The translations under genes and the position numbers were made by a program. Source: Paenibacillus eucommiae (GTDB lineage: Bacteria; Bacillota; Bacilli; Paenibacillales; NBRC-103111). From it: a DNA stretch of 64,000 nucleotides. The notes below the pieces were generated by a model, which searched no databases, was not told the origin of the DNA, and worked only from the letters and a program-made list of their open reading frames with translations. Positions 52,659 to 62,275 of this stretch are shown here, piece after piece; within the stretch, counting starts at the first letter, position 1, and each line of letters starts with the position of its first letter. The DNA is taken from the NCBI RefSeq assembly GCF_017874215.1, contig NZ_JAGGLB010000002.1, positions 1 through 64,000 of the forward strand. Direction: 5' to 3'.

Positions 52659-53099
52659 TTATGTTCGATTTAGACGTCCAATTCGTTCGCGAATTTGAAA
52701 ACCGCTTTCAGCAGCAGCCAAAGGTCCACGGTACCTTCTTAACTCTTCCTTTTCATTAAGCTGTTGTATTTCTTTATTTAAGCGCAATGAGCAGTCCACA
52801 CACATCTTATGCTTACGAATCGGAGCGCCGCAGGAGCAGCACGGATAATTTAAATTGGGGTAGTCTGTTATGAGCAGTCTGCCTTCCTTGATCCATCCTT
52901 GAATATATTTGGCAGAAACCCCTGTTGCTTCCGTCAACTGCTCTTCAGTAGACTTATGATTCCGGCGTAAGTAATCGAAGCATTTGTTCAAGGCAGCATC
53001 AATTTCACGACTACACTCTATACATTGATTTCGATGATTTTTTTGAAATACTTTGCCACAGCAAGGGCAATTGGCTACTTGCAGCTGGGGACTCGGCAT
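52659..53099 (-). CDS. YvyF-family zinc-binding protein
   Basis: 146 residues with two zinc-ribbon pairs: CPCCGKVF and CIECSREI at the N-terminus and CCSCGAPI and CVDCSLRL later, plus a helix-turn-helix-like middle (TEATGVSAKYIQGWIKEGRL). This matches the YvyF family, which in Bacillus lies at the head of a flagellar operon with flgM. No flagellar genes are near here, so it is either moved or a paralogue. Function unknown, possibly regulatory. Confidence 0.8.
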   Translation of the reverse strand: MPSPQLQVANCPCCGKVFQKNHRNQCIECSREIDAALNKCFDYLRRNHKSTEEQLTEATGVSAKYIQGWIKEGRLLITDYPNLNYPCCSCGAPIRKHKMCVDCSLRLNKEIQQLNEKEELRRYRGPLAAAESGFQIRERIGRLNRT

Positions 53100-53242
53100 A
53101 TTCTATCACATCCTTAAACCAAGCTAAGTAAGAGAACCTACGCTCACTCCGATTTCGAATAGTACTAATTCACTATATTGTAGCATGGTTATCTCCAGTT
53201 TCATAGTTCCCTAGACACATTTCCCGGAATAATTGCATGAGA

Positions 53243-53660
53243 AAAACGCCTTGTGGTGTCTTTTGATGAGCTTGTACTTGACGTGGGACGTTGCGGAGGG
53301 AAAGGATGTGGGCAGGGATGTGGGCTCCAGCCGCTGTTAAAGATTTGTTCCCTTGAATGTTATAGACGAGGGGGTTGGAACAAATCTTTAAAATCGGACG
53401 CTACCGCTCTTCCGCCCCCCCCCCCTTTTCGCTCTCTCTAGCTACAATCGCACGAATAGCACGAATAGCACGAACACCAAGTTCAAACGGACAGCCAGTA
53501 AGGGTTTTCCTCTTGGTTAGAGGAGATTTACTAACGCGAACGCTTAAGATCAAGATCTGAGAAGGAGTCTGCTACTTTAACGATGTTTTTCATCGCTAAA
53601 AGCAACTGGTCGTCTCCACACCCTACTTTAACGATGAAAAACATCGTTAAGTCAAGCACA
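53243..53660 (+). repeat. Composite repeat, locus D
   Basis: Same order as locus C: ACGCCTTGTGGTGTCTTTTG (53246-53265), the long-hairpin inner arms at 53337-53351 and 53377-53391 (exact complements), then AGTTCAAACGG, CTCTTGGTTAGAGGAGATTT and two short hairpins at 53576-53600 (T5 loop) and 53627-53650 (A5 loop). The outer arms of the long hairpin are lost; the right one is replaced by a run of 11 C (53415-53425). The short-hairpin element lacks its middle part, as if deleted between hairpins 2 and 4. Confidence 0.85.
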
Positions 53661-53741
53661 ATCTCAATTCTGGGGAGGCGGTGGCTGCTTAATATCACTC
53701 TTATCCACCAGGCAACTCCAAAAACATATACTTTCTTTCAC
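53661..53741. other. Short intergenic stretch after locus D
   Basis: CTCAATTC after the last hairpin is shared with locus B and marks the edge of the repeat. Beyond that there is no recognisable feature before the terminator at 53742. Confidence 0.5.
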
Positions 53742-53777
53742 GAAAAAAAGACTGCTATAATAAACAGTCTTCCTGAA
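53742..53777 (-). terminator. Terminator of the purine-salvage unit
   Basis: Minus strand: GAAGACTG, an AT-rich loop, CAGTCTTT, then TTTTTCG. It lies about 85 bp after the purine nucleoside phosphorylase stop. Confidence 0.75.
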
Positions 53778-53861
53778 CCATCAGCAATTTTTATTTAGTT
53801 CTGTTAGCTCGATTTAGTTCAAGTAAGTCAAGTAAGTCAAATTCTGTTCTAGGTCTAAGTT

Positions 53862-54740
53862 CTACTTCACTTCACGCACAAAAGCTCTCACAAGGGAAAT
53901 AAACTTAGGCTTCGTCCGATTCGCCACAGCTACAACCTGTTCATGGCTGAGAGGCTCCAGTTCCTCGCCTATGGCCATGTCCGTGATGCAGGAAATGCCC
54001 AGCACCTTAAGGCCAGCATGACTGGCAGCGATTGTCTCCCCGACCGTGGACATGCCAACCGCATCACCACCAAGTCTGGCCAGCATCGTCAGCTCTCCAG
54101 GTGTCATGTAGGTCGGTCCGGCAATGCCGGAATAGACGCCTTCCTGAAGGACTAAAGGATTCCCTGCAGCGTCGTAGACTTCTCTGGCGAGCTTATGAGC
54201 AAGCTGCCGATATTCGTAGTCATAGGCTTTGGACATGTCAGGAAACCGTGCTCCTAGCTCGGCATCATGAGGTCCAATCAATGGATTGTCCCCAGTCATA
54301 TTCAGATGATCGCTAATTAGCATTAAATCTCCAGCCTTAAAAGTCCGGTTCATACCGCCAGCTGCGTTCGTCATCACGACGCTGTCTACTCCAAGCTGCT
54401 TCATCACGTATATTGGAAAGACGACTTGCTTCATGGAATAGCCTTCATAATAATGAAAACGGCCCTGCATGACAAATACCCGTTTTCCTTCCAGCGTGCC
54501 GATAACAAATCGCCCCGCGTGCCCTTCAACGGTTGAGACTGGAAAGTGAGGGATCTCCGAATAGTTGATCGTCACAGCCTGTTCTACCAGTTCGGCCATA
54601 TCTCCAAGCCCAGAACCAAGAACAAGACCCATAACTGGTTTGGTCTTGGTTGTATTTGAAAGCCCGGATTCATTCAAACGAGAGGTGATATAGGCTGATG
54701 CTTCTTTAATTTGCTTCATATAAGATTGGGTACTATGCAT
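53862..54740 (-). CDS. punA: Purine-nucleoside phosphorylase, second copy
   Basis: About 292 residues from the ATG at 54740, nine bases after GGAGGG. Trimeric-type (PNP-II) phosphorylase: GLVLGSGLGDMA (phosphate loop), EGHAGRFVIG, QGRFHYYEGY, VMTNAAGGMN, and GDAVGMSTVGETI near the purine site. It splits guanosine and inosine with phosphate. It follows a close paralogue at 54759 after 18 bp. The two copies differ in their N-termini and in many surface positions, which suggests different substrates or times of use. Confidence 0.93.
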   Translation of the reverse strand: MHSTQSYMKQIKEASAYITSRLNESGLSNTTKTKPVMGLVLGSGLGDMAELVEQAVTINYSEIPHFPVSTVEGHAGRFVIGTLEGKRVFVMQGRFHYYEGYSMKQVVFPIYVMKQLGVDSVVMTNAAGGMNRTFKAGDLMLISDHLNMTGDNPLIGPHDAELGARFPDMSKAYDYEYRQLAHKLAREVYDAAGNPLVLQEGVYSGIAGPTYMTPGELTMLARLGGDAVGMSTVGETIAASHAGLKVLGISCITDMAIGEELEPLSHEQVVAVANRTKPKFISLVRAFVREVK

Positions 54741-54758
54741 AGGGCTCATCCCTCCCTC

Positions 54759-55586
54759 CTATAACGCTTTAATAATGCCAAGAACAAGCTTAAGAAACTT
54801 CGGCTTAACCTTCTCTGTCGTTTCCATTACTTCCGCATGGGATAATGGCTGATCTAGGATCCCTGCCGCCATATTGGCAATACAAGAGAAGCCCAAAACC
54901 TCAATGCCTGCATGTCTGGCAACGATCACTTCCGGTACCGTCGACATGCCAACAGCAGCTGCTCCAAGAACTCTCAGCATGCGGATCTCAGCAGGTGTCT
55001 CATAGGAAGGACCCAGCAAACCAGCATATACGCCTTCACGCAGGCTCAACCCCTGCTCCGCCGCTGTGTCGTGGGCAAGCTGTCTCAGACGACGGCTGTA
55101 CGCCTCGGACATATCAGGAAAACGTGCCCCCAGATTATTGTCATTCGGGCCAATTAGCGGATTGCGGTAGGTCAAATTCAAGTGATCGGAGATGACCATC
55201 AAATCACCGACCTCATACGAGGTATCGATGCCTCCAGCCGCATTGGTCACAATTAAAGTACGAACTCCTAGCTCCTTCATGACCCGGACAGGAAAGGATA
55301 CCGTTTCCACGCCGTACCCTTCATAAGTATGAAAGCGTCCCTTCATCATCACTACATTTTTCCCTTGAATACTGCCTACTACAAGTTCTCCTGCATGTCC
55401 TTCCACTGTAGAAACTGGAAAATGGGGGATGGAGGAATACTCAATAGCAACAGGGTTTTCTATCAAATCAGCAACAATGCCAAGCCCTGAGCCTAGAATC
55501 AAACCGATTTCTGGTTGAATACCTGTTTCTTTGCGGATAAAAGCTGCCGCCTCAAGAATTTGTGCTGAATAGGATGATGTAGACAT
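54759..55586 (-). CDS. punA: Purine-nucleoside phosphorylase, first copy
   Basis: 275 residues, trimeric-type phosphorylase with GLILGSGLGIVADL, EGHAGELVVG, KGRFHTYEGYG, IVTNAAGGID and AAAVGMSTVPEVI. This copy has the usual length of the family. It lies 24 bp after deoB, whose substrate (ribose or deoxyribose 1-phosphate) it produces. Start ATG follows GGGAGG. Confidence 0.95.
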   Translation of the reverse strand: MSTSSYSAQILEAAAFIRKETGIQPEIGLILGSGLGIVADLIENPVAIEYSSIPHFPVSTVEGHAGELVVGSIQGKNVVMMKGRFHTYEGYGVETVSFPVRVMKELGVRTLIVTNAAGGIDTSYEVGDLMVISDHLNLTYRNPLIGPNDNNLGARFPDMSEAYSRRLRQLAHDTAAEQGLSLREGVYAGLLGPSYETPAEIRMLRVLGAAAVGMSTVPEVIVARHAGIEVLGFSCIANMAAGILDQPLSHAEVMETTEKVKPKFLKLVLGIIKAL

Positions 55587-55610
55587 TAATATTTCCTCCC
55601 AAAATCATTT

Positions 55611-56786
55611 TTACTGTAAATTTGCCAAAAAACTAATTCCGTTTCCGTTAGTAGAAACCTTAAAATTATCTGCTATCGTAGCTCCAAGGTCAGAGAAAGT
55701 GGCACGGGTCCCAATAGAGCGAGAAGCAGTGAAGCTGGGGTTATAGAGCAGAATCGGCACATATTCCCTCGTATGATCGGTCCCGGGATGTATAGGATCA
55801 TTGCCATGATCAGCCGTTATCACCAGCAGATCATCAGCACCAATGTGTTCCATAATAGCAGGCAGCCACTCATCAAAATGTTGCAAAGCTTTCCCGTAAC
55901 CAACAGGGTCTCGACGATGGCCATACAAAGAATCGAAATCAACCAGATTCGTAAATACGAGCCCTTTAAATGAGCCCTTTAACGCCTCAATCGTTTGCTG
56001 GATGCCATCAAGATTACTTTTGGTCGTTATGGCTTGCGTAACCCCTTCACCGGAATATATATCGTTAATTTTACCGATTGCTATCACGTCCAGACTAGCG
56101 TCCTTCAGCTCGTTCATAACCGTTCGTGCAGGAGGCTTGACCGCATAATCATGACGATTTGGCGTTCTGGTAAAACTTCCAGGTTTCCCTGTGTAAGGAC
56201 GGGCGATTACTCTTCCTACTGCGAATTCATCCTGCAAGGTTAATTTCCTGGCAATCTCACAAGCCCTATATAGCTCCTCCAGCGGAATGATTTCCTCATG
56301 TGCAGCTAGCTGAAAAACACTATCTGCTGAAGTATACACGATCCATGCTCCTGTGCGCATCTGCTCTTCGCCCAGCTCGACCAGTATTTCTGTACCGGAA
56401 GCAGGCTTATTGCCAATCACAGGACGGCCAGTCGCTTGTTCGAATTGCTCGATAAGCTTGACTGGAAAACCATCGGGATATACGGCAAAAGGAATTTCGA
56501 CCTTCAGCCCCATAAGCTCCCAATGTCCAGTCATCGTATCCTTGCCTAAGGAAGCCTCCGCCATTTTACCATAATAAGCGCCAGGGTCTGATGCAGCAGG
56601 AATATGCTGCAGCTCAGCAATATTCCCTAGCCCCATTTTCTGCAGATTAGGCAGAGAAAACCCGGGAGTGCGCTCAGCAATATGACCCAGCGTGTGGGAG
56701 CCAGTGTCACCAAAGCGCTCCGCATCCGGCAATTCACCTATGCCAACGCTATCCAGCACAATTACACATATCCTCTTGAATGGCAT
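55611..56786 (-). CDS. deoB: Phosphopentomutase
   Basis: 391 residues. Alkaline-phosphatase superfamily enzyme that converts (deoxy)ribose 1-phosphate to the 5-phosphate. [30 protein letters not shown] (phosphothreonine region), [15 protein letters not shown] and [20 protein letters not shown] hold the metal ligands. AAGGAGG precedes the ATG. First gene of the purine-salvage unit. Confidence 0.96.
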   Translation of the reverse strand: MPFKRICVIVLDSVGIGELPDAERFGDTGSHTLGHIAERTPGFSLPNLQKMGLGNIAELQHIPAASDPGAYYGKMAEASLGKDTMTGHWELMGLKVEIPFAVYPDGFPVKLIEQFEQATGRPVIGNKPASGTEILVELGEEQMRTGAWIVYTSADSVFQLAAHEEIIPLEELYRACEIARKLTLQDEFAVGRVIARPYTGKPGSFTRTPNRHDYAVKPPARTVMNELKDASLDVIAIGKINDIYSGEGVTQAITTKSNLDGIQQTIEALKGSFKGLVFTNLVDFDSLYGHRRDPVGYGKALQHFDEWLPAIMEHIGADDLLVITADHGNDPIHPGTDHTREYVPILLYNPSFTASRSIGTRATFSDLGATIADNFKVSTNGNGISFLANLQ

Positions 56787-56804
56787 AGTTCCTCCTTAAA
56801 ATCC

Positions 56805-59582
56805 TTAATAGGTTAACCAGACTCGCAGCAGAGAGAACAGCTGATCAATTTGCAGCGGCTTGCTAATATAATCCGAAGCTCCCGCTTCAAGACACTTCTC
56901 GCGGTCGTTTTTCATTGCTTTAGCTGTTAAAGCGATAATCGGGAGCTCTTTATACTGCAACTTGTTGCGGATTATCTTCATCGCTTCATAACCATCCATG
57001 ATAGGCATCATGATGTCCATAAGGATGAGATCAATATCCCGCTCCTCCTCCAACAGCTCCAAGCCTTCCTTACCATTGCTGGCAACCTTTACAGTCATGC
57101 CTTCGTTCTCAAGTGCTATCGTGAGAGCAAATACGTTCCGGATATCATCGTCAACGAGCAGTACTTTTTTCCCCTTAAATAGAACAGGCTCAGAGGATGC
57201 CTTCAGCTTCTCCGGAATTGAGACCTTCTCATGGAAAGACTCACTTGACGGACTCCATGAAGAGTTTGTGATCGCAATTTCCTTTTCTGCCGACTCTATT
57301 GCACCTTTTTTCATAGAAGGCAAATACAAAGTGAAGGTGCTGCCTTTGTTAATTTGGCTCGATAATTCGATAATACCGCCCAAAAGCCTGGAAAACTCAC
57401 GACATATGGATAAACCAAGCCCTGTTCCACCATAGCGGCGGTTCGTCGTGCCATCAACCTGCTGAAATGCCTCGAAAATCAAGTTTTGTTTATCCTGAGG
57501 TATGCCAATGCCTGTATCCTCAACAGAAATAGCAAGCACATAATCACTAGAGCGGGATGGGAATAATCGGTTGACTGTCGCTTGATCAGCCTTTTGAATT
57601 TGCAGGGTTACATTGCCCCGTTCCGTAAATTTAAATGCGTTGGACAGCAGATTTTTGAGAATTTGCTGTAAACGCCGGGAATCGGTATGAATCGTATCAG
57701 GTACTCCGCTTCCTAAAATAAATTCAAAGCTGATGCCCTTCTTCTCTGCAATTTGTATAAAATTATAGCTAAGCATTTGCGGCAGCTCGGAAATATTCAC
57801 TTCATCCACTACAATATCAATCTTACCTGCTTCAACCTTGGATAAATCAAGAATATCATCGATCAAAGCCAATAAATCATGACCAGCAGCATAAATAACG
57901 CGCGAATACTCTTCTTCTTCGGGACTCAGGGTTCCTCTTTTGTTCTCATAAAGCATCTGGGATAAAATAATCACGCTATTCAGAGGGGTTCTCAGCTCAT
58001 GCGACATATTAGCCAAAAACTCAGATTTAAAAGCTGAATTTTTTTGCAGCTCCTCTGCAAAAATTTCGAGCTCCTTCTTTGTACCCTCGAGTTCATGCGC
58101 CTTTTGCAGCGCATATTGATTTTGCTCCTCCAATTGTTCATTGGATGTCCGCAGCTCTTCCTGCTGAACCTGTAATTCTTCGGCTTGTGCCTGCAATTCC
58201 TCGGTTTGAGCTTGCAGCTCTTCCGTTTGAGCCTGCAGCTCCTCGGACTGAGTTTGCAGTTTTTCTGTGAGTTCTTGTGATTCTTTCAGCAGCCTCTCTA
58301 CTTCCATACGGCTGGTAACATTGTTGATAGCAATACCAAAAGAGTCAATTGTATTTTGCAGCAGCTTACGATGTGCCAGCGTGAACAACTCAAAAGATGC
58401 CAGTTCAATAACAGCCTCAACTGTTCCATCATATTGAATGGGTGCAATTACAATGCTTTTAGGTGATGCTTCTCCCAAGCCTGAAGTTATCTTCACATAA
58501 TCCTGAGGTACTGAGTCTAAATAAATCATCCGTTTCTCCAGCGCAGCTTGTCCTACAAGCCCCTGCCCGATAAGAAAGCTTGAATTGCCTCTAGCTTCCC
58601 CATCAGCAGCAAACGATGCCGCCCGAACCAGCTTCTGCTGCTCACCTGTGCCAACACGCAGATAAAATGCACCGTAGCTGCTATTCAGCATGGAGGCAAA
58701 CTTGGATATAAACAATTGAGCTAACTCTTTGACATCATTAACTCCATGCGAAGTCACAGCCATTTCAGCAATTCGGGATTGCAGCCAAAACTGCTCTTCA
58801 TGATTATCCAGTAATTCATTGGCAGCATCGGAAAGATCCTTAATTTCATCATTTGAAGTTACCTGGATTCGCTCGGCATTTGCCCCGGATGAAGATGCAA
58901 TGCCTTTGATGGTTTTAATGACTTGAGAGATGGTTCGAACGATACTTCCCGAAATAAATTGAGCCGCGACGATAGCAAGCAGCGAAATAACCAATAAAAT
59001 AATAAATAATTGCAGTTTTAAAACATTATTCTTGCTAGCAAGCAGAGCTGCACGGTCATTTGTCAACTGCTTCTCAATGGTACGAAAGGATTCAAACTCA
59101 GCACGCATTTGATCCATATTTTCTTTACCAACGTCTGTCTTGAAGTAATTTAAGATTTCTTCTGTTTTGCCGTCTCTTTTCCACTCAATCGTAGGCTCTC
59201 CTGCAGTACTGATCCAGCGTTCGATAATGACTTTAATATCACCCAGCTTTTGCAGCTGACTTTGGTTATCTGTTAAAAGACCGACAAGTCTATTAAAGTC
59301 CTGCACCCACTCATTTCTTCCACTGTTATACGGTTCTAAGTATTTACTATCCCCAGTTATCAGATAGCCTCGCTGCCCAGTCTCCATATCCAATAGGTGC
59401 TTTTCAATTCGGTTGGTCAAATTATGAACTTCCAAATCATGACTCGTAATGAAATCAATTTCCTTTTGCATATCAGAAATTCTCTGTGTTACAAGTAGAA
59501 CAGAAACTCCTAGACAAATAATGATAATAATATACCCTAGCATAATCTTGGTGCGTATGTTAAATCTCGTATTTTTGAGCAT
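56805..59582 (-). CDS. Hybrid sensor histidine kinase with CHASE3, HAMP, GAF and receiver domains
   Basis: 925 residues. Order: membrane helix near 12-30, CHASE3 outside domain (about 40-185, with HLLDMETGQRGYLITGDSKYL), second helix near 190-210, HAMP, GAF-like domain (about 285-425), a long coiled coil with five EELQ-type heptads (about 440-490), HisKA (MSHELRTPLNSVI), HATPase (ILKNLLSNAFKFT, GGTGLGLSI) and a C-terminal receiver (LILMDIMMPIMDG). Signal unknown. No response-regulator gene adjoins it. Start ATG follows AAAGGAG. Confidence 0.92.
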   Translation of the reverse strand: MLKNTRFNIRTKIMLGYIIIIICLGVSVLLVTQRISDMQKEIDFITSHDLEVHNLTNRIEKHLLDMETGQRGYLITGDSKYLEPYNSGRNEWVQDFNRLVGLLTDNQSQLQKLGDIKVIIERWISTAGEPTIEWKRDGKTEEILNYFKTDVGKENMDQMRAEFESFRTIEKQLTNDRAALLASKNNVLKLQLFIILLVISLLAIVAAQFISGSIVRTISQVIKTIKGIASSSGANAERIQVTSNDEIKDLSDAANELLDNHEEQFWLQSRIAEMAVTSHGVNDVKELAQLFISKFASMLNSSYGAFYLRVGTGEQQKLVRAASFAADGEARGNSSFLIGQGLVGQAALEKRMIYLDSVPQDYVKITSGLGEASPKSIVIAPIQYDGTVEAVIELASFELFTLAHRKLLQNTIDSFGIAINNVTSRMEVERLLKESQELTEKLQTQSEELQAQTEELQAQTEELQAQAEELQVQQEELRTSNEQLEEQNQYALQKAHELEGTKKELEIFAEELQKNSAFKSEFLANMSHELRTPLNSVIILSQMLYENKRGTLSPEEEEYSRVIYAAGHDLLALIDDILDLSKVEAGKIDIVVDEVNISELPQMLSYNFIQIAEKKGISFEFILGSGVPDTIHTDSRRLQQILKNLLSNAFKFTERGNVTLQIQKADQATVNRLFPSRSSDYVLAISVEDTGIGIPQDKQNLIFEAFQQVDGTTNRRYGGTGLGLSICREFSRLLGGIIELSSQINKGSTFTLYLPSMKKGAIESAEKEIAITNSSWSPSSESFHEKVSIPEKLKASSEPVLFKGKKVLLVDDDIRNVFALTIALENEGMTVKVASNGKEGLELLEEERDIDLILMDIMMPIMDGYEAMKIIRNKLQYKELPIIALTAKAMKNDREKCLEAGASDYISKPLQIDQLFSLLRVWLTY
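58150..58262 (-). repeat. 21-bp tandem repeat inside the hybrid-kinase gene
   Basis: About five copies of a unit encoding E-E-L-Q-A-Q-T code for a heptad coiled coil. The copies differ mostly at synonymous positions. Confidence 0.75.
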
Positions 59583-59686
59583 TCTGACAAAACTCCTTTA
59601 GTAGAAATGCTTCAGCTTCTGACAATATCTTAAATATTATCACAGTACGAGTGTTTGCTCCAGTCCAATGCCATTTTCCCAAAATT

Positions 59687-59721
59687 GAAAAAGCTTACCT
59701 CCTGGGAAGCGAGCTTTCTAA
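59687..59721 (-). terminator. Terminator after xerD
   Basis: Minus strand: AAGCT and CTTCC pair with GGAGG and AAGCTT around a short loop, followed by TTTTC. It separates xerD from the kinase. Confidence 0.65.
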
Positions 59722-59722
59722 A

Positions 59723-60619
59723 TCAGGAATGGGCTCTTGGATGAGCCTGATTATACACTTCTTTCATTTTCAATTTGCTAGCTTGTGCATAGATTTGTGT
59801 AGCGGCTATATCAGCATGTCCGAGCATTTCCTGCAATGTCCTTAGGTCTGCCCCATTCTCAAGCAAATGCGCTGCGAACGAATGCCTTAAGGTATGCGGG
59901 GTAATAGGCTTGTTAATATTTATATCCTGGGCATAACGTTTCAGAATTTTCCAAAATCCCTGCCTGGTCATCCGTGTTCCCAAATGTCCTACAAACAGCG
60001 CTTCTAGCGGGTCAGACGTTTTAATAAGCTGTGCTCTAGCATCTTGCATATAAGCTTCCAAGCTGCGAATAGCCATATTGCCAATCGGAATCATTCTTTC
60101 CTTACTGCCCGTACCGATGCACCTTATATACCCCATTTGCAAATTTATATCATCCAGATCTAATGAGATAAGTTCAGAAACCCTTATTCCGGTTGCATAC
60201 AATAGCTCAAGCATCGCCTTGTCGCGAACACCATAGGCATGATTCGTAGCGGGTGCTTCCAAAAGAAGCTCAACCTCTTGAATGGTAATGACGGAGGGCG
60301 GTTTTTTCTCCAGCTTTGGATTTGCCATGCCTTGCGAAGGATCTGCCTCCAGAATATGTGTTTGGACCAAATATTGATACAAGGCCCGGATAGATACCAT
60401 CACTCTGGAAAGGGTAGCAGCTGCACAGCCGCTCTGCTTTTTTTTATTTATAAATAAAGTAATCTGTGATTTACCTGATTCCTTCCACGTAGATATTCCC
60501 TGCTGCTTGAGAAAAGCGATATATTGCTCAAGGTCGCGCTCATACGCTTCCGTAGTACTTTGTGCAAGCCCTCGTTCTATAGTTAAAAAGCGGAGGAAGG
60601 ATTGCAAATTAGTCAGCAT
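59723..60619 (-). CDS. xerD: Tyrosine recombinase XerD
   Basis: 298 residues. N-terminal core-binding domain (LQSFLRFLTIERGLAQSTTE) and C-terminal catalytic domain with ATGIRVSELISLDL (Arg), HTLRHSFAAHLL (H-x2-R), MLGHADIAATQIY (His and Tyr nucleophile). With XerC it resolves chromosome dimers at dif. AAGGAG precedes the ATG. Next to the DUF4227 gene and before deoB, the same neighbourhood as B. subtilis ripX. Confidence 0.94.
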   Translation of the reverse strand: MLTNLQSFLRFLTIERGLAQSTTEAYERDLEQYIAFLKQQGISTWKESGKSQITLFINKKKQSGCAAATLSRVMVSIRALYQYLVQTHILEADPSQGMANPKLEKKPPSVITIQEVELLLEAPATNHAYGVRDKAMLELLYATGIRVSELISLDLDDINLQMGYIRCIGTGSKERMIPIGNMAIRSLEAYMQDARAQLIKTSDPLEALFVGHLGTRMTRQGFWKILKRYAQDININKPITPHTLRHSFAAHLLENGADLRTLQEMLGHADIAATQIYAQASKLKMKEVYNQAHPRAHS

Positions 60620-60698
60620 CTTGGTTAAGCTCCTTCATTATCAAGTTATTCCTGTTCATGAAGCATTCCACACGTGACTATGAATATCCTTTTTTCAA

Positions 60699-60932
60699 TT
60701 ATTCCCCATACCAATAGAAGAAGCGTAAACGATCCGCAAGTGTACCAGAATTAGGCTCATAGGCACGCTGATGAAACACCTTTTCCGCTCTGCCTCCAGG
60801 TGTTTTGTATTTCTCTACAGGCTGGGTCCATTGCGTCATTAGCAGCAAAAGATGGTAAAGCATAAAGGTTAGAACCATAAACAAAACAATAAACCGAAGC
60901 CTGGCCATCCATTTATGATAGGAAAAGATCAT
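60699..60932 (-). CDS. Small membrane protein, DUF4227 (YqzK-like)
   Basis: About 77 residues from the ATG at 60932, after GGAGGG; a more distal in-frame start at 60974 lies upstream of this site. A basic N-terminus (SYHKWMARLR), one hydrophobic helix, and a short outside tail with EKVFHQRAYEPNSGT and FFYWYGE. In Bacillus yqzK lies between fur and xerD. Here fur is absent and ald is upstream. Function unknown. Confidence 0.8.
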   Translation of the reverse strand: MIFSYHKWMARLRFIVLFMVLTFMLYHLLLLMTQWTQPVEKYKTPGGRAEKVFHQRAYEPNSGTLADRLRFFYWYGE

Positions 60933-60992
60933 AGTCGTCCCTCCATTCTTAAGGACAGAATATGATCCCGGCATTTTTTTTATGACAAGTCG

Positions 60993-62108
60993 CTATGACA
61001 AATTCACCAGATTCGTATAAGGAACTCCCAAAGCTTCTGCAACAGCGGGATGCGTCACCCAGCCTTTAAAGGTATTGATTCCCGGGGAAAGTGTGTTATT
61101 CTCGGCTACCGCGCGGGTTAACCCCTTATTCGCAAGCTCAAGCGCATACGAGATCGTAACATTCGTTAGAGCAAGTGTCGAAGTTCTAGGAACAGCACCC
61201 GGCATATTGGCCACTGCATAGTGAAGTACATCATGCTTCAAATAAACAGGATCGTCATGAGTAGTAACACGGTCAATCGTTTCAATTGTTCCGCCCTGAT
61301 CAACCGCCACATCCACAATGACACTTCCCGCCTTCATCTGTTTGACCATTTCTTCGGTAACCAGCTTAGGCGCTCTTGCTCCCGGGATCAGGACAGCACC
61401 GATTAATAAATCCGCTTTCTGCACGGCATGGGCGATGTTGTATGGATTAGACATCAGTGTCCGCAAGCGACCTTGAAAAATATCATCTAATTGCCTCATG
61501 CGCTCTACGTTTCTTTCAATGATGACGACATCCGCACCTAAACCTAAGGCCATCTTGGCCGCATTCGTTCCTACAATGCCTCCTCCAAGTATAATCACAT
61601 TCCCAGGAGGCACACCCGGTACGCCCCCAAGCAAAACACCCCTGCCACCAAAAGACTTTTCGAGAAAATGAGCACCGATCTGTACAGACATTCTGCCTGC
61701 TACCTCACTCATTGGCGATAGCAGTGGCAAGCTGCCGCTGACCGTTTGAATGGTCTCATAGGCAATGCCTGTAACTTGCTTGTGTATTAAGTGCTGAAGC
61801 AAATCACGGGCAGCAGCAAGGTGCAAATAGGTAAATATAATCAGGTTCTCTCGAAAATATTCGTACTCCCCTGGCAGCGGCTCCTTCACTTTCATAATCA
61901 TTTCACTTCTCTTCCAAACCTCAGCTGCTTCAGGAAGCATGCTTGCTCCAGCTATCCTGTATTCTTCGTCAGTAAACCCGCTGCCTTCTCCAGCACCTGC
62001 TTCAATAATTACCGCATGCCCCGCTGCATGAAGCATTCCTACCCCAGCGGGTGTTACTGCAACGCGGTTCTCATTACTTTTAATTTCTTTGGGTATACCA
62101 ATAATCAT
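60993..62108 (-). CDS. ald: Alanine dehydrogenase
   Basis: 371 residues. NAD-dependent reversible deamination of L-alanine to pyruvate, important when alanine is used and in sporulation. [27 protein letters not shown]-like [10 protein letters not shown] (catalytic Lys), the Rossmann loop [20 protein letters not shown], and [10 protein letters not shown] are diagnostic. GGAGG precedes the ATG. Its only co-directional neighbour nearby is the DUF4227 gene, 60 bp downstream. Confidence 0.96.
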   Translation of the reverse strand: MIIGIPKEIKSNENRVAVTPAGVGMLHAAGHAVIIEAGAGEGSGFTDEEYRIAGASMLPEAAEVWKRSEMIMKVKEPLPGEYEYFRENLIIFTYLHLAAARDLLQHLIHKQVTGIAYETIQTVSGSLPLLSPMSEVAGRMSVQIGAHFLEKSFGGRGVLLGGVPGVPPGNVIILGGGIVGTNAAKMALGLGADVVIIERNVERMRQLDDIFQGRLRTLMSNPYNIAHAVQKADLLIGAVLIPGARAPKLVTEEMVKQMKAGSVIVDVAVDQGGTIETIDRVTTHDDPVYLKHDVLHYAVANMPGAVPRTSTLALTNVTISYALELANKGLTRAVAENNTLSPGINTFKGWVTHPAVAEALGVPYTNLVNLS

Positions 62109-62275
62109 AGTATGTCCTCCATGGGAATGATTTCTTCCTTTTTCAGTTAGTGTGCCTTAACAACGTCTGAATATGTGTTCTCAAGTTTGATTCAAAAAAC
62201 GGCTTTTACGGTTATTCACTTATATAGGTTATACATTTTATATAATCGTACAAATTAGGTAAGGAGTGTTGCCAT

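Noticed and set aside
53800..53850. Repeated AAGTAAGTCAAG near the end of punA as a functional repeat
   Set aside because: Only two to three short copies in a low-complexity stretch; no support beyond simple slippage.
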